Shown piece after piece: positions 36,701 through 43,860 of a stretch of 64,000 nt of DNA. The notes beneath the pieces are model-generated. The model was not told the origin of the DNA. It searched no databases and saw only the letters and a list, made by a program, of their open reading frames with translations. This DNA comes from Siphonodentalium dalli (Eukaryota > Mollusca > Scaphopoda > Gadilida > Siphonodentaliidae), in the NCBI GenBank assembly GCA_032622095.1, contig CP136064.1, forward strand, positions 262,613,863 through 262,677,862, written 5' to 3'. Within the stretch, counting starts at the first letter, position 1, and every line of letters starts with the position of its first letter. The translations under genes were made by a program, and so were the position numbers.

Positions 36701-39700
36701 CCGGCCAAATAAAGCTTCAACAGCCTAAAATATCTTCGGTCTGTCTCAATAGAACCATACAAATATGGATATCATTGCAACCGGCTCCTTGACCACATTG
36801 TGATAGTTACAGTTATGCCCTGTGCCAATGCATTCTCTAATATATGCGAGTCGACCATGGGTAGCCTCGCATATATAAGAGAATGCATTGGCCTAAACAA
36901 ATCTTTTTTTAACACTTTTTACCATTTTTTCTTACATTCTTTAACAATTTTATAATTTGTAATGTGTTAAGCCAATGCATTCTCTTATATATGCGAGGCG
37001 ACCTATGGTCGACTCGCATATATAAGAGAATGCATTGGCACATGGCCCTTCTGTTGGGTAAAGGGTTAACCTGGGCAACGCCGGGTAACCCTGCTAGTAG
37101 CTAATAAAACAGTTGACTGGATCTTAAACTCATACATATATATCAACATAATATCAAAAAGACTGGAAACTACAATAGCTCACTTTACATGACAAGTGTT
37201 TAAAATTAATCAAATGGGCTTTTCTTGATAAACCAGAACACACAATTAAAACTATTGTTTCGACTGGAAATTTCGAGAGGTGCATATATGCCAAAAATAC
37301 ACGGCATTGGACCCGGCATTGTTACTTGCTAGTAAAACGCCAGGTATATTTCATATTGTTTTCATATATTTACTATTTAAATTTCATTTCCATACAGAAT
37401 TGTCAAGGAGACGGCCTATTCGGCCATGCCGCTAATGTACAATATAATCATGTTTAGTTTTGAATATATCACTGTCCATATATCACTGTTTACATTATGT
37501 TTGTAAAAAGTGTACAAATAAACAATCATTCAAACCTCATCAGATTTTAAACACGACAAAACGAGTGACAGAAGAGATAATTAAGTATAAAGTTGAACAG
37601 GGTAACCATTTAAGAAATGTACTTTGATTGTTCTTGCCTTGCGTTGAACAGGGTAACCATTTAAGAAATGTACGTTGATTTTTCTTGCCTTTCGTTGAAC
37701 AGGGTAACCATTTAAGAAATGTACGTTGATTTTTCTTGCCTTTCATTGCATATTTGTGCGTGTTTGTCTGACACTTCTTGTACGAAACCAACTTGAATTT
37801 GTCCCACATGTTTAGAGTGAAAGACAACAACTGGAATACGTTAATAGCTACCTGTTTGGAAAAAAACATAATTATTTACAGGAAGCCGGTACAATAAATG
37901 TAGTAGTAACAAATACAACATGTGGGTGACCATTTTTTTGAGTCACAATAACCGCGTATAGATGTAGGCAAAAAGGGGCCAGACATCAATCGAATGTGTA
38001 TTCCCAAAACAAAACAAAAACGGGGAGGGAGGGAGGGTTTTCAAAATAAGCGACTGGCTTCGCCGATCCCTTCCGGCAAAAAATATAGTTCCCACAATTC
38101 TGCTCTGCGATTCGCAAACTAAATAGCATCACTGCCAAAATAAATGTACTTTATAATTATGTTTTAATTTCGTCTATGTACTTCGCAACATCAGTGTATA
38201 GCTTACTTATCTGAAATGTCATGCGTTATGGAGTAGTAATCTATGCCATTGAAAGATATCGCTACCAAACATGTTTGCGTTTGTACACAATTTTGGTTTA
38301 AATTAACGCATCTGGTTAACCCTTTGAGATAAAATACGTCGCTCTTATACGACTATGTTTTATATTCCATGGAACGTATGCAACAACATCAACACCCATT
38401 CATTATACTTTTACTCAAATTAAAAGCGAATCTATCGCCCATGTCAACGATATTCTGGTAGCGCGATGCAAGTGGCGTCCATACAATAAGAAAACAGACT
38501 GGGTCCTGCACGCAACGTCACATGACTCGTTTTCAACCAACCAACCTCCTGCATTCAAGTTCCATATAGCGAATGCATAATCTCCTTTTCTTAGCTCAGA
38601 ACGCAGCAATAGCACCCGTCTGGGTTGTATTTGTGAGCTCCGTAATTTATGTAGCGACCTAAATGCAGATAATTTTTGCAACTTTATTACGTGACAATTC
38701 TAGTTGTTCGATGTGGATAGGATAGGATAGGATATTTTATTTCCAATACACATATCCAGCAGAAGACGCAAGTCATTATTTCTTTACTAGCACGCTGTTC
38801 ACACTTCATAGCATTACTTTAGCAAATACTTTAGCAGATTTCTGGTATGTCAGATATCACTATCGAAAAGCTATTATTCATGACATCTCGTTATATGACA
38901 ATTTATACAGAAAGTTATTCAAACTTGTTCAAACTTACATAATTTCAACTTGCCGCTTTGACATCAGCGACTAGACTGCAATATATTTGAAGATCTTAAC
39001 GTAACACAGTCGGTATCAGAACCCACAGGACGCACAGTGATGGACCCAACACCATCATGTATATACATCTGTTATATCATAATTCCATATATATTGTATA
39101 CTACTTTTTATACATGTGGATCGTAATTTACATTATACTTATACCTGATAATACGTTTGTGTATACAACTGCAACTACTCGCCAGGGGCCTATACTATAG
39201 AATACAATTTTTGTAATAGCAGGCTTATTTGAGCCGTACAGAAGGTGTCGACTACTATGGACCACTGTAATCTAACAGCGAACGCGATTTCTTGTAAATC
39301 ACAAAAAAGACGGCAAATCGAGTACTATCGACCACCGTTCGTTGAACGCACATCTAAACATTTGTGATTTTGTCAAGGGAAATTACTCTAATGATATATG
39401 CGAATGATATGGCAATGCCCATTTGTGTCAGTTGGTGAGTGATTTAGTTGATGAATAAAGGTACATTATGTGTGACTAGTTTCCGATACTTGGGTTATTT
39501 TGACCACAATTGCGCACGATGAAAAGTTATTTTTTCAGTATCGCGTGGAATACTTACCATTTTCAGATGTTTTATGTTACATGTTTATTAACGGTTTGTC
39601 GAAAAAGGTCGGCAAACACACACATCGGTTGCCGTTCAAATGGCCACATCAACTTTATATAGCAATATTACCAAGGATGGAACCTAATTTGTCTAGCTAG

Positions 39701-41983
39701 CTTTGTCTGGCTGAAATATTAGTGGGAACATCTAGACCTTAATAGTTGAAAAGTTTGAGGTAGCATGCAGCTGGAAAAATTCAACACATGATGGGGGTAC
39801 GATGGCTGTTCTCGGACTTGGTATTTTTGACCTGTGTAAAGGATGGGTGTTCATTTGGAAATTCCAATGTGGACCAACACTCCCTCGTCCAGGGTCTCCG
39901 GGGACACCCAACCTCGATTTTAAAAAATATATATAGCACCATCTACTTAAACTATACCTAATTCTTAGTACCTTACATTTATACCCAACTCAGCGGCTGA
40001 ATTTAGGTAAACATATGACATTTGGTTATAACCAACACGCACTACTACATTGGTAAGTTAAGGATCGGGGGACCCCGATTTTTTCAAAAAATTCACTCAT
40101 GGAACATTCTGTGCGGCACTATTGGCCAAATTAAATTGTTTAGACCACAAGGTGAACGCAAACTTCTTGAGCACACAAATGCCATGCGGTTCAAATATGT
40201 TACATAATGTCATTGTAAATATTTGGGGTCCACTGATTCTTAACGCAGCTTAGTCTGAAATTATCAGTAACTGTTTCAACACGAATTGCCACCACCCCCG
40301 ATTCACCGCGTATCCGTGTACCTTCACACAAAGATCGTTTATATATATATACGTTTTGAGCCCAAGCCCGACAACTGTAACTCTTTAATTCCATTCACAA
40401 TTAAAATCTAGGCAGCTGACATGGCTATTTCCTTTCAAATCCATTGAGCGTAAACCATCTCAATGGGTTAACAATTGAGATGCGTGACCGCATTACAAAG
40501 AACATGTACCCAGCTAATCGCACTCACCATTTTCCGCACGGTTAATCGTCGTGAAAAATCAATAATGTAGCCTGTGCATTTGTAATCTAATAATGAATTT
40601 TCACAAAATTGGTATTATTGCTGTACTATAGAACCCGCTTAGCCAGTACTTTATCATTCCGTATTGCGAATTTTTACATATTACAAAGCTGTGGCGTTCG
40701 AGTACTACGAAAACATGAACAGATGAAACTTTCAGGCCCCCTTTTCTCCACAAAATGCAAAGATTTTCCGGTCAAGTGAATCCCGGTATATAGATGGTTC
40801 GCCAAAAAGATAATATAAGTCATTACATGTCAATGTATTTTGCATATAAAGAGTTTTGGGCATATGTTGAGTTTCAATCTACAATGAAAGAAATACACTG
40901 ATAGAAATACAGTCGAATACTATATAACACAAAATATGTATTACAAAATTAGTAAATCACAAATTAACGCTGATATTACAAAAATTGTATTCTATAGTAT
41001 AGGCCCCAGGCTGACAACTTGAAAGCATTAGCACCGAGAACGGCCGTCACTTCTATATTACCCAAACACGCGACCCCGTGCATATCGAACTCGTTGGATA
41101 AAATAAAAATAAAAATTTAAAAATAGATTTAAAAAAGAAGTGAAAAATATATATTTATCTCAATAATCGACAAAAGTTAAATGCAACAACTCATTTTGTC
41201 AAGACTGTAGAGTGGCTAAATAATACCATAGACCACTAATCTTCCCACCATTGTAATCATTGTAACACAGCCTGGTATTTTCACCTTAACATTTCGTCGG
41301 GACGAAACGAGAAATTATTTCCTACATGACGATATATGAATTACTCGATAGCCTGAAACGAAATATCAACTTTAGCGACAACTATCTTTCAACATATTGC
41401 ATAATGGGAAGCCAATATTTTCTTAATCTGTAAACGATCTAAATAGCCCGACCATACCCCAAGCATTAATACCAGATTTATAATAAGCCCATGAAACAAC
41501 CAATACATATGTATCAACACATAGAGGTACATCCCATGAGTGGTTTGGGTACGTTACCTGTCTACTTTGAACTACATTCCATCCTAAATTTCCATTATCA
41601 TTTAACTGTATTAGTTCCAACTGTATGTCTGTATTCATAGGGCCGACATGAAGACAGTGTACTTTCATGTTTTTGTTACCACCTTTTTCATAATCTTGTA
41701 AATAGTATACAGATAAACAATCATCAATATTCAGTGTAAACAAAGTTGACAATCTTGTCTCATTTTCATAGTTCAGGACGTCTGGGTGGACGGCAGCGAC
41801 GAGGAAGCGGAGGGAAGCTGGGTCACCTGGGACAACAACACTCTCCCCTGGACGAGTTGGGCATCAGGAGAGCCAAACAACTATGGCGATAATGAGGATT
41901 GCATGCTTCAAGGTGTCTGGAAATTGGATCTATACGACGCAGGTTGCTCGTTGATGAGAGATTATATTTGTGAACTCATTTGA
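18459..41983 (+). CDS. Secreted PAN/Apple-like + C-type lectin domain protein, three exons
   Basis: Exons 18459-18765, 29905-30081 and 41772-41983 join in phase 1 at both junctions to give 696 coding bases, 231 residues plus TGA. In order: a leucine-rich signal peptide (residues 1-18); a cysteine module (about 50-85, CGGFC...C...C) resembling PAN/Apple; a linker; then a long-form C-type lectin domain (about 105-230). The lectin domain has all six cysteines of the long form, TWYAARDVC, WVDGSD, an EPN motif (mannose-type sugar/calcium site) and C-terminal AGC...YIC. The WND motif is replaced by LYD, keeping only the Asp, so calcium-dependent binding may be altered. Likely an extracellular recognition protein, possibly immune. 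Introns are 11.1 and 11.7 kb and packed with transposons. The joins are inferred; cDNA would settle them. Confidence 0.82.
18856..18990 (+). mobile_element. Helitron family, 5' end fragment in intron 1
   Basis: Begins A|TCTATAACAATATTTCCGAA followed by TGTCTGTCCGC, then 'gggatctaacatgggtaata' and 'acgagaaagataatgg', all matching the head of the copy at 33755. Similarity ends near 18990. It lies only 90 bp after the exon 1 donor. Confidence 0.65.
18991..19673. other. Intron 1, unassigned AT-rich sequence
   Basis: Starts CACTGTAAGAAAGTTTTC, which could be one end of a DNA element, but no inverted partner was found. Rich in TTTCTAA-type words up to about 19220. Confidence 0.35.
19674..19814. 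repeat. ~140-bp foldback in intron 1
   Basis: The arms AAATATCGCGTAAA and TTTACGCGATATAT, then TTATTGTCAAGTTT with AACTTGGCAACAATA, then GTGTTATGTGAACAAAA with TTTTGTTTACATAACAAAGC, pair around a ~20-nt loop. This is a typical non-coding foldback or small MITE shape. Confidence 0.75.
19815..21091. other. Intron 1, unassigned, with a small ATACAGGTA repeat
   Basis: The 9-bp unit TAATACAGG/A is repeated about four to five times at 20950-20992. A reverse frame at 20667-20771 begins MSSSGNEPPKKRKEG, with a nuclear-localisation-like run, but is only ~34 codons and unsupported. Confidence 0.4.
22629..24401. mobile_element. 1.77-kb TIR insertion inside Helitron A
   Basis: The termini are inverted copies of GATTCGTCATCTCAGGTTTA (continuing AACC). 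Helitron B has no equivalent at the matching place (around 35680). The subterminal regions hold repeated GGTTTAAACC palindromes. A clean target duplication could not be read, so the exact ends may be a few bases off. No transposase frame is seen. Superfamily unassigned. Confidence 0.7.
23966..24293. mobile_element. ~330-bp relative nested near the right end
   Basis: Begins GATTCGTCATCTCAAGTTTA and ends with the inverted form (GTTTAAACCAGAGATGACGC). Its ends match those of the enclosing 22629-24401 element, so a short family member seems to have inserted into, or been duplicated within, a longer one. Confidence 0.6.
25312..25965. other. Intron 1, unassigned
   Basis: AT-rich with a short GGT run (25425-25440). 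No element boundary or exon found. Confidence 0.45.
25967..26345 (+). repeat. G-rich minisatellite, unit GGGGGGATACAA
   Basis: About 30 tandem copies of a 12-13 bp unit (GGGGGGATACAA, occasionally five Gs, one GGGAGGGGGG variant seen twice at about 26131 and 26260, a few GGTACAA variants). All frames on both strands are open simply because the unit lacks stops. The + strand has dense G runs and could form G-quadruplexes in DNA or in the lectin pre-mRNA, since it lies in intron 1 on the sense strand. Confidence 0.95.
26350..27039. other. Intron 1, unassigned; short internal repeat
   Basis: GACGGGAAACGGATATATC occurs at about 26679 and 26722, followed by related text. A 120-codon + frame (26485-26847) covers this but has no domain or splice support. 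Confidence 0.4.
27040..27600. repeat. Two direct copies of a ~160-bp sequence, 420 bp apart
   Basis: Copies at about 27040-27200 and 27460-27580 share 'aaaatgtcgca', 'cgaaattacag', 'aaacgcataa' and 'caaccggtcgca' in order. The first contains a poly-C run (27131-27144) where the second has only CCC. Confidence 0.65.
27601..28576. other. Intron 1, unassigned; one inverted repeat
   Basis: TTTTATCTAACTG near 28154 and CAGTTAGATAAAA near 28221 are inverted, enclosing about 55 bp; possibly a small foldback. Otherwise nothing recognised. Confidence 0.4.
28577..29016. mobile_element. 440-bp TIR element with palindromic modules
   Basis: Long inverted ends start ATATGTGACCCGCCATATCA and continue through 'aatccagtcgtaagt', 'ttttaccc' and the GCCAATGCATTCTC module, about 100 bp on each side with a few mismatches. 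The left palindromic module is nearly complete (28632-28696); the right is a half (28921-28962). The centre holds AT-rich text resembling the centres of the elements at 10299 and 36675, plus GGAGCCCCACACA and an inverted GGGGCTC. Target duplication is unclear (possibly AT). There is no coding capacity. Confidence 0.75.
29030..29771 (-). pseudogene. Decayed reverse-strand gene fragments, family unrecognised
   Basis: Four reverse-strand pieces are clearly protein-like. First, 29771-29607, after a TTTTTTTAG acceptor-like site, encodes FGRLQHIKNIIAEITKEDF and ends IEDCDEVAALL-stop. Second, 29610-29491 overlaps it in another frame (MNIEDQLFASMLHSALCKKE ... HWWRQM), so one indel separates them. Third, 29346-29167 encodes a 59-residue acidic, Ser/Thr-rich segment ending KLYHSN. 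Fourth, about 29125-29030 encodes IVRLSEGQVHFELSKFDQML. A further short piece (LLNKLRLSDAGRLDYRS, about 29440-29375) lies between. Order and strand are consistent with one ancestral multi-exon gene or processed copy, now in intron 1 of the lectin gene. I cannot name the protein. Confidence 0.5.
29905..30081 (+). CDS. Lectin gene exon 2: N-terminal half of the C-type lectin domain
   Basis: The acceptor is TTTAATGCATTGCAG|AG and the donor GGCAG|GTGAGC. Read in phase 1 the exon encodes PICDRHQYHVGGRCMVFGAG, then TWYAARDVCRAMEGRLVIVD and a helix EEIIAILLEKA. The first two cysteines are the extra pair of long-form C-type lectin domains; RDVC is the conserved cysteine of helix 1. The exon contains no start codon in context and ends mid-domain, so it must be joined downstream; exon 3 supplies precisely the missing half. 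Frames on the other strand over this interval are shadows. Confidence 0.85.
30271..30535. repeat. ~66-bp tandem repeat, four copies, in intron 2
   Basis: Units contain GGGGAGAACGAGAGTAAGCA, then CATGGCTATTGT, TATTCTCTCTATGTGTGTGG and CCTGAA. One copy has an extra GCAT before GAAGG (about 30463). Confidence 0.9.
30540..33029. other. Intron 2, unassigned AT-rich DNA with one weak duplication
   Basis: A ~100-bp block with 'ttttaacggaat', 'aaccaatatattttatatt' and 'atatgatcttg' occurs at 31768-31857 and again at 32155-32245. A GC palindrome AACGGCCGAGTCGGCCGCCG lies at 31718. No exon found. Confidence 0.45.
33030..33107 (-). pseudogene. 5S rRNA-like remnant (possible 5S-derived SINE head)
   Basis: The + strand carries 'ccagcgcccggaat', 'gccaacaggtcacccatcc', 'cagacccagctaacta' and 'atttcgg' in the order of the reverse complement of the 3' two-thirds of animal 5S rRNA (CACCCGGAATTCCC, GCGGTCACCCATCC, GCTTAACTTCGG). 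The 5' part of a 5S gene is absent beyond 33107, so it is a truncated copy or the head of a 5S-derived SINE on the reverse strand. The assignment is from memory of the 5S consensus. Confidence 0.45.
33108..33754. other. Intron 2, unassigned
   Basis: Contains 'ttcaattcaatttatttctc' (33161-33181), the sort of text seen at LINE/SINE tails. Nothing else recognised. Confidence 0.4.
36824..36892. repeat. Palindromic module, left copy
   Basis: Arms GCCAATGCATTCTC and GAGAATGCATTGGC with ATATATGCGAG/CTCGCATATAT inside and a GTCGACCATGGGTAGCC-type centre. Confidence 0.9.
36971..37039. repeat. Palindromic module, right copy (inverted centre)
   Basis: Same arms as the left copy, but the centre reads GCGACCTATGGTCGAC, the reverse complement of the left-copy type, so the two modules are themselves inverted about the AT-rich middle. 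Confidence 0.9.
37098..37591. other. Intron 2, unassigned
   Basis: AT-rich; no exon or element end found. Confidence 0.45.
37592..37744. repeat. 51-bp tandem repeat, three copies
   Basis: Units start at 37592, 37643 and 37694 with GTTGAACAGGGTAACCATTT. Because 51 is a multiple of three, the reverse frame stays open across it and reads a 17-residue repeat (containing TFLKWLPCST), but nothing else supports a protein. Confidence 0.92.
37745..39183. other. Intron 2, unassigned; TAGGATAGGATA run
   Basis: At 38718-38740 'ataggataggataggatatt' followed by 'ttatttccaata' resembles the 3' tail of LINE-type elements. A reverse 88-codon frame (38415-38681) has no supporting domain. Confidence 0.4.
39184..41008. 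mobile_element. 1.8-kb element with GGGGCCTATACTATAGAATA termini
   Basis: GGGGCCTATACTATAGAATA, continuing CAATTTTTGTAATA, stands at 39185 and, inverted, ends at 41007: about 35 bp of near-perfect terminal repeat (flanked by GCCA at the left, AGGC at the right). No matching target duplication was found, so exact ends are uncertain. The interior shows no transposase. It is unclassified, in intron 2. Confidence 0.7.
41009..41422. other. Intron 2, unassigned
   Basis: AT-rich sequence; nothing recognised. Confidence 0.4.
41423..41775 (-). CDS. Antisense exon-like ORF abutting lectin exon 3
   Basis: A reverse frame runs without stop from at least 41775 to 41423. The part 41775-41560 encodes a protein-like segment (DDCLSVYYLQDYEKGG, then HCLHVG and LELIQLNDNGNLGWNVVQSR) followed by a splice-donor-like CAG|GTAACG. 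The CLSVYYLQ block and the later aromatic/hydrophobic pattern recall the second half of a MAM-type beta-sandwich, but this is weak. It ends exactly where the lectin exon 3 acceptor lies. It may be an exon of a reverse-strand gene, a relic, or chance. No function assigned. Confidence 0.3.
41772..41983 (+). CDS. Lectin gene exon 3: C-terminal half of the C-type lectin domain
   Basis: The acceptor is TTTTCATAG|TT; the first two bases complete a Val codon with the last base of exon 2. The exon encodes QDVWVDGSDEE, SWVTWDNNTLPWTSWASGEP, NNYGDNEDCMLQG and LYDAGC, ending YICELI-TGA. WVDGSD is the WIGL-like core strand. EPN predicts mannose-type binding. The three cysteines (EDC, AGC, YIC) are the ones expected in this half. 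The WND motif is degenerate (LYD). An alternative acceptor five bases later (TTCAG|GAC) would be phase 0 and would not fit exon 2. Confidence 0.9.
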
Positions 41984-42007
41984 ATGAGTGAGAAACCAAT
42001 GTGAAAG

Positions 42008-42013
42008 AATAAA
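42008..42013 (+). promoter_or_regulatory. Poly(A) signal of the lectin gene (candidate)
   Basis: AATAAA lies 25 bases after the stop codon, implying a very short 3' UTR. Confidence 0.6.
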
Positions 42014-42130
42014 AATCAATCTTCCTGAAGCTATTTTAGTTCATTTCGCTGCCAGTTGAAACAAATCCGCCATTGTTATTAGTGGTGTTCATTAACTTGA
42101 GATATCATGATTCCTGACAGCGAAACTTAA

Positions 42131-43014
42131 CCCTTTCATGACGGGAACTTATTTCACTGGCTTACAATGTCAATAGAAATATTGTTAGGCCAATGTATTA
42201 TCTATTATATATTTTGAAAGATCTGTGTGTTTGTTTGTGTGTGTGTGTGTGTGTGTGTGTTTGAAATCGATGGACTCAAAAACGACTAAGCCAATTTCGA
42301 TGAAATTTGGTATTTGGATGTGTTTTCGGCCGGAGACGAACATAGGCATATTTATTTGTCCGTGCGAGGTCAACTTTTCACGTGCGGAGGTCAAATCTAT
42401 TTTTACGCCGTTTTTGCGCTAATATATTTCAGTTCGGTGCTCACAAATCGATTCGATATAGCGCGAATAATAAATTGCCAGTCATATAATTTGCACGGTT
42501 AGAATCTGTGTGGCTTCATCTTTCCAACGATATATAATATGTATGTATCCGTTTTAGTTATCTGCCTCAATTATTAGGTACAAGTGGTCCGATGCTTTTA
42601 TCGGGATAAAATCAATGCGTAATTTCTATGACGTCGTCAGAGGTCATAAAGTTAGATTACGTTAACTCTCACCCTGCCGATGCATTTGACTGTGTCGCGT
42701 TAACTCATCACCGGCCGAGGTATCCGCAAATGACATTGGGCTATATATCTCGGAAACGGGTGTAGCTATCGACTTGAAATTTGGTATGTGAATGTATCTT
42801 GCCCCGGATACGAATTTTATCGGGTCGCCGAGCACGTGCGACACCAGCTTCGCGCATGCGCAGACCAGATCTAGGAAACGGGTGGAGCAATCGACTTGAA
42901 ATTTGGTTTTTGAATAGCCCGGACGAAGTCGGGTCACCTTCTAGTCTTATATATAAGAGAATCCATTGGCACATGGTTTTCGCAAACTTTCATGAAACTC
43001 CAGTCATGGAAGTG
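42131..43014. mobile_element. 884-bp piggyBac-like element carrying a nested Helitron
   Basis: TTAA flanks (42127-42130 and 43015-43018). Termini CCCTTTCATGACGGGAA at left and, inverted, CACTTCCATGACTGGA at right, diverged but collinear. Split halves of the palindromic module lie inside: GCCAATGTATTATC at 42189 and AGAATCCATTGGC ending at 42970. A Helitron at 42222-42944 interrupts it. Without that insertion the element would be about 160 bp. Confidence 0.7.
42222..42944 (+). mobile_element. 723-bp non-autonomous Helitron nested in the TTAA element
   Basis: The 5' end is A|TCTGTGTGTTTGTTTGTGTG running into a (GT)n tract. The 3' end is the hairpin GCCCGGACGAAGTCGGGTCA followed by CCTTCTAG|T. 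Removing it rejoins the palindromic module of the host element (GAAAGA/TCTTATATATAAGAG). The interior twice has 'atcgacttgaaatttggt' (42768 and 42888) and once 'aatttcgatgaaatttggta'. No coding seen. Confidence 0.8.
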
Positions 43015-43201
43015 TTAAGGATTGGAGCAGAAGTCACACTGGGAACCGAAACGACAACATGCTTGTCCCCGATTGGTTCCATTCGCTTTCTGTTCTGTGT
43101 AACTATGACCTCTGTTACACACCTGTGACATCTAATACATTGTAGGACGACCACCATAGTCCACCACGACGTTCACACGTTGGCTCTCAAATGTACCGAT
43201 A

Positions 43202-43581
43202 TGTAATGATAATGATAAATGATAATGATTGAGCTTATATAGCGCGTATCCACGCGAGGGCCCTAAGCGCTTCACATTATTACCCCAGATGTTGAGTAAT
43301 ATGCCATGTTGAGTAATCCTTAAACGCATGCTGCCATAATCGCGCGACACCAGATTGCTCTAGGCTTACACTTACCCAACAACCAGGTCCATATTTCTCG
43401 TCCAATGGTCACAACCTGGCGCGAGATTTGAAACAGCGTCTATATATAGCACACACACACACCGCTTAACCTGGCCAAGCCACTGTTGCGGAAACGATAG
43501 TCCAACGACAGGGCGCGAACTCATGCCGGTGCGTTGACAACATTACAAGTCGGACACTCTAACTACTGGGTTACAACTTCC
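43202..43581 (-). mobile_element. tRNA-derived SINE, reverse orientation, with 7-bp duplication
   Basis: ACCGATA lies on both sides (43195-43201 and 43582-43588). On the reverse strand the element starts with a tRNA-like head: box A-like TAGTTAGAGTGTCCGA and box B-like GAGTTCGCGCC spaced as in tRNA. The body follows, and the 3' part carries GCTTAGGGCCCTCGCGTG and CGCGCTATATAAGCTCAATC, ending in an ATTATCATT-type repeat tail. Pol III would drive such an element and a LINE would move it. The readable duplication suggests a fairly recent insertion. Confidence 0.85.
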
Positions 43582-43698
43582 ACCGATAGGTGCCACGACC
43601 AACCAACTATACTCATCGCAAAAGCATATGTTTTCCATAAGCATGCGCCATGCGTGTTTCAATTACCTTCTTAAAATTAAAATTAGAGTATCATTTTA

Positions 43699-43860
43699 GT
43701 CCGCCATTATTTGATGGGTACCCGGCTCGTCCGCCATTATATGATGGGTACCCGGCTCGTCCACCATCACATGATGAGTATCCGGGCTAGTCCGCCATTA
43801 TATGATGAGTATCCGGGCTAGTCCGCCATTATATGGTGGGTACCATATACCCGGTTGTAT
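43699..43860. repeat. ~31-bp tandem repeat, five copies
   Basis: Units of GTCCGCCATTATATGATGGG followed by TACCCGGCTC; the later copies read GATGAGTATCCGGGCTA. The last copy breaks into GGTGGGTACCATATACCCGG. Confidence 0.9.

Larger units (their letters stand above)
36675..37065. mobile_element. 391-bp piggyBac-like element nested in Helitron B
   Basis: TTAA flanks both ends (36671-36674, 37066-37069). The terminal repeats read CCCTTTACCCAACAAAACGG and, inverted, CCCTTTACCCAACAGAAGGG. Helitron A has a single TTAA at the matching position (25280-25283), a natural empty site that confirms the insertion. Inside are two palindromic modules in opposite orientation, at 36824-36892 and 36971-37039, around an AT-rich centre. 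Confidence 0.88.
33755..37097 (+). mobile_element. Full-length non-autonomous Helitron, copy B, in intron 2
   Basis: The 5' end is A|TCTATATCTATATTGGCGAA followed by (GTCT)n. The 3' end is a hairpin AACGCCGGGTAACCCTGCTAG before T37098. Insertion between A and T, 5' TC, and a 3' hairpin with CTAG are Helitron hallmarks; there is no target duplication and no terminal inverted repeat. The interior has about five ~300-bp units (33940-35590), each made of two half-units, and a second head-like segment near 35020-35160. It contains no Rep or helicase. A 391-bp TTAA-flanked element sits at 36675-37065. Confidence 0.88.

Noticed and set aside
37540-37869. Reverse 109-codon frame with a 17-residue repeat
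   Set aside because: The openness follows from a 51-bp tandem repeat in a multiple of three; no domain or splice support.
38415-38681. 88-codon reverse frame considered as a PAN-like exon
   Set aside because: Cysteine spacing does not match exon 1 or the PAN family, and no matching splice sites were found.
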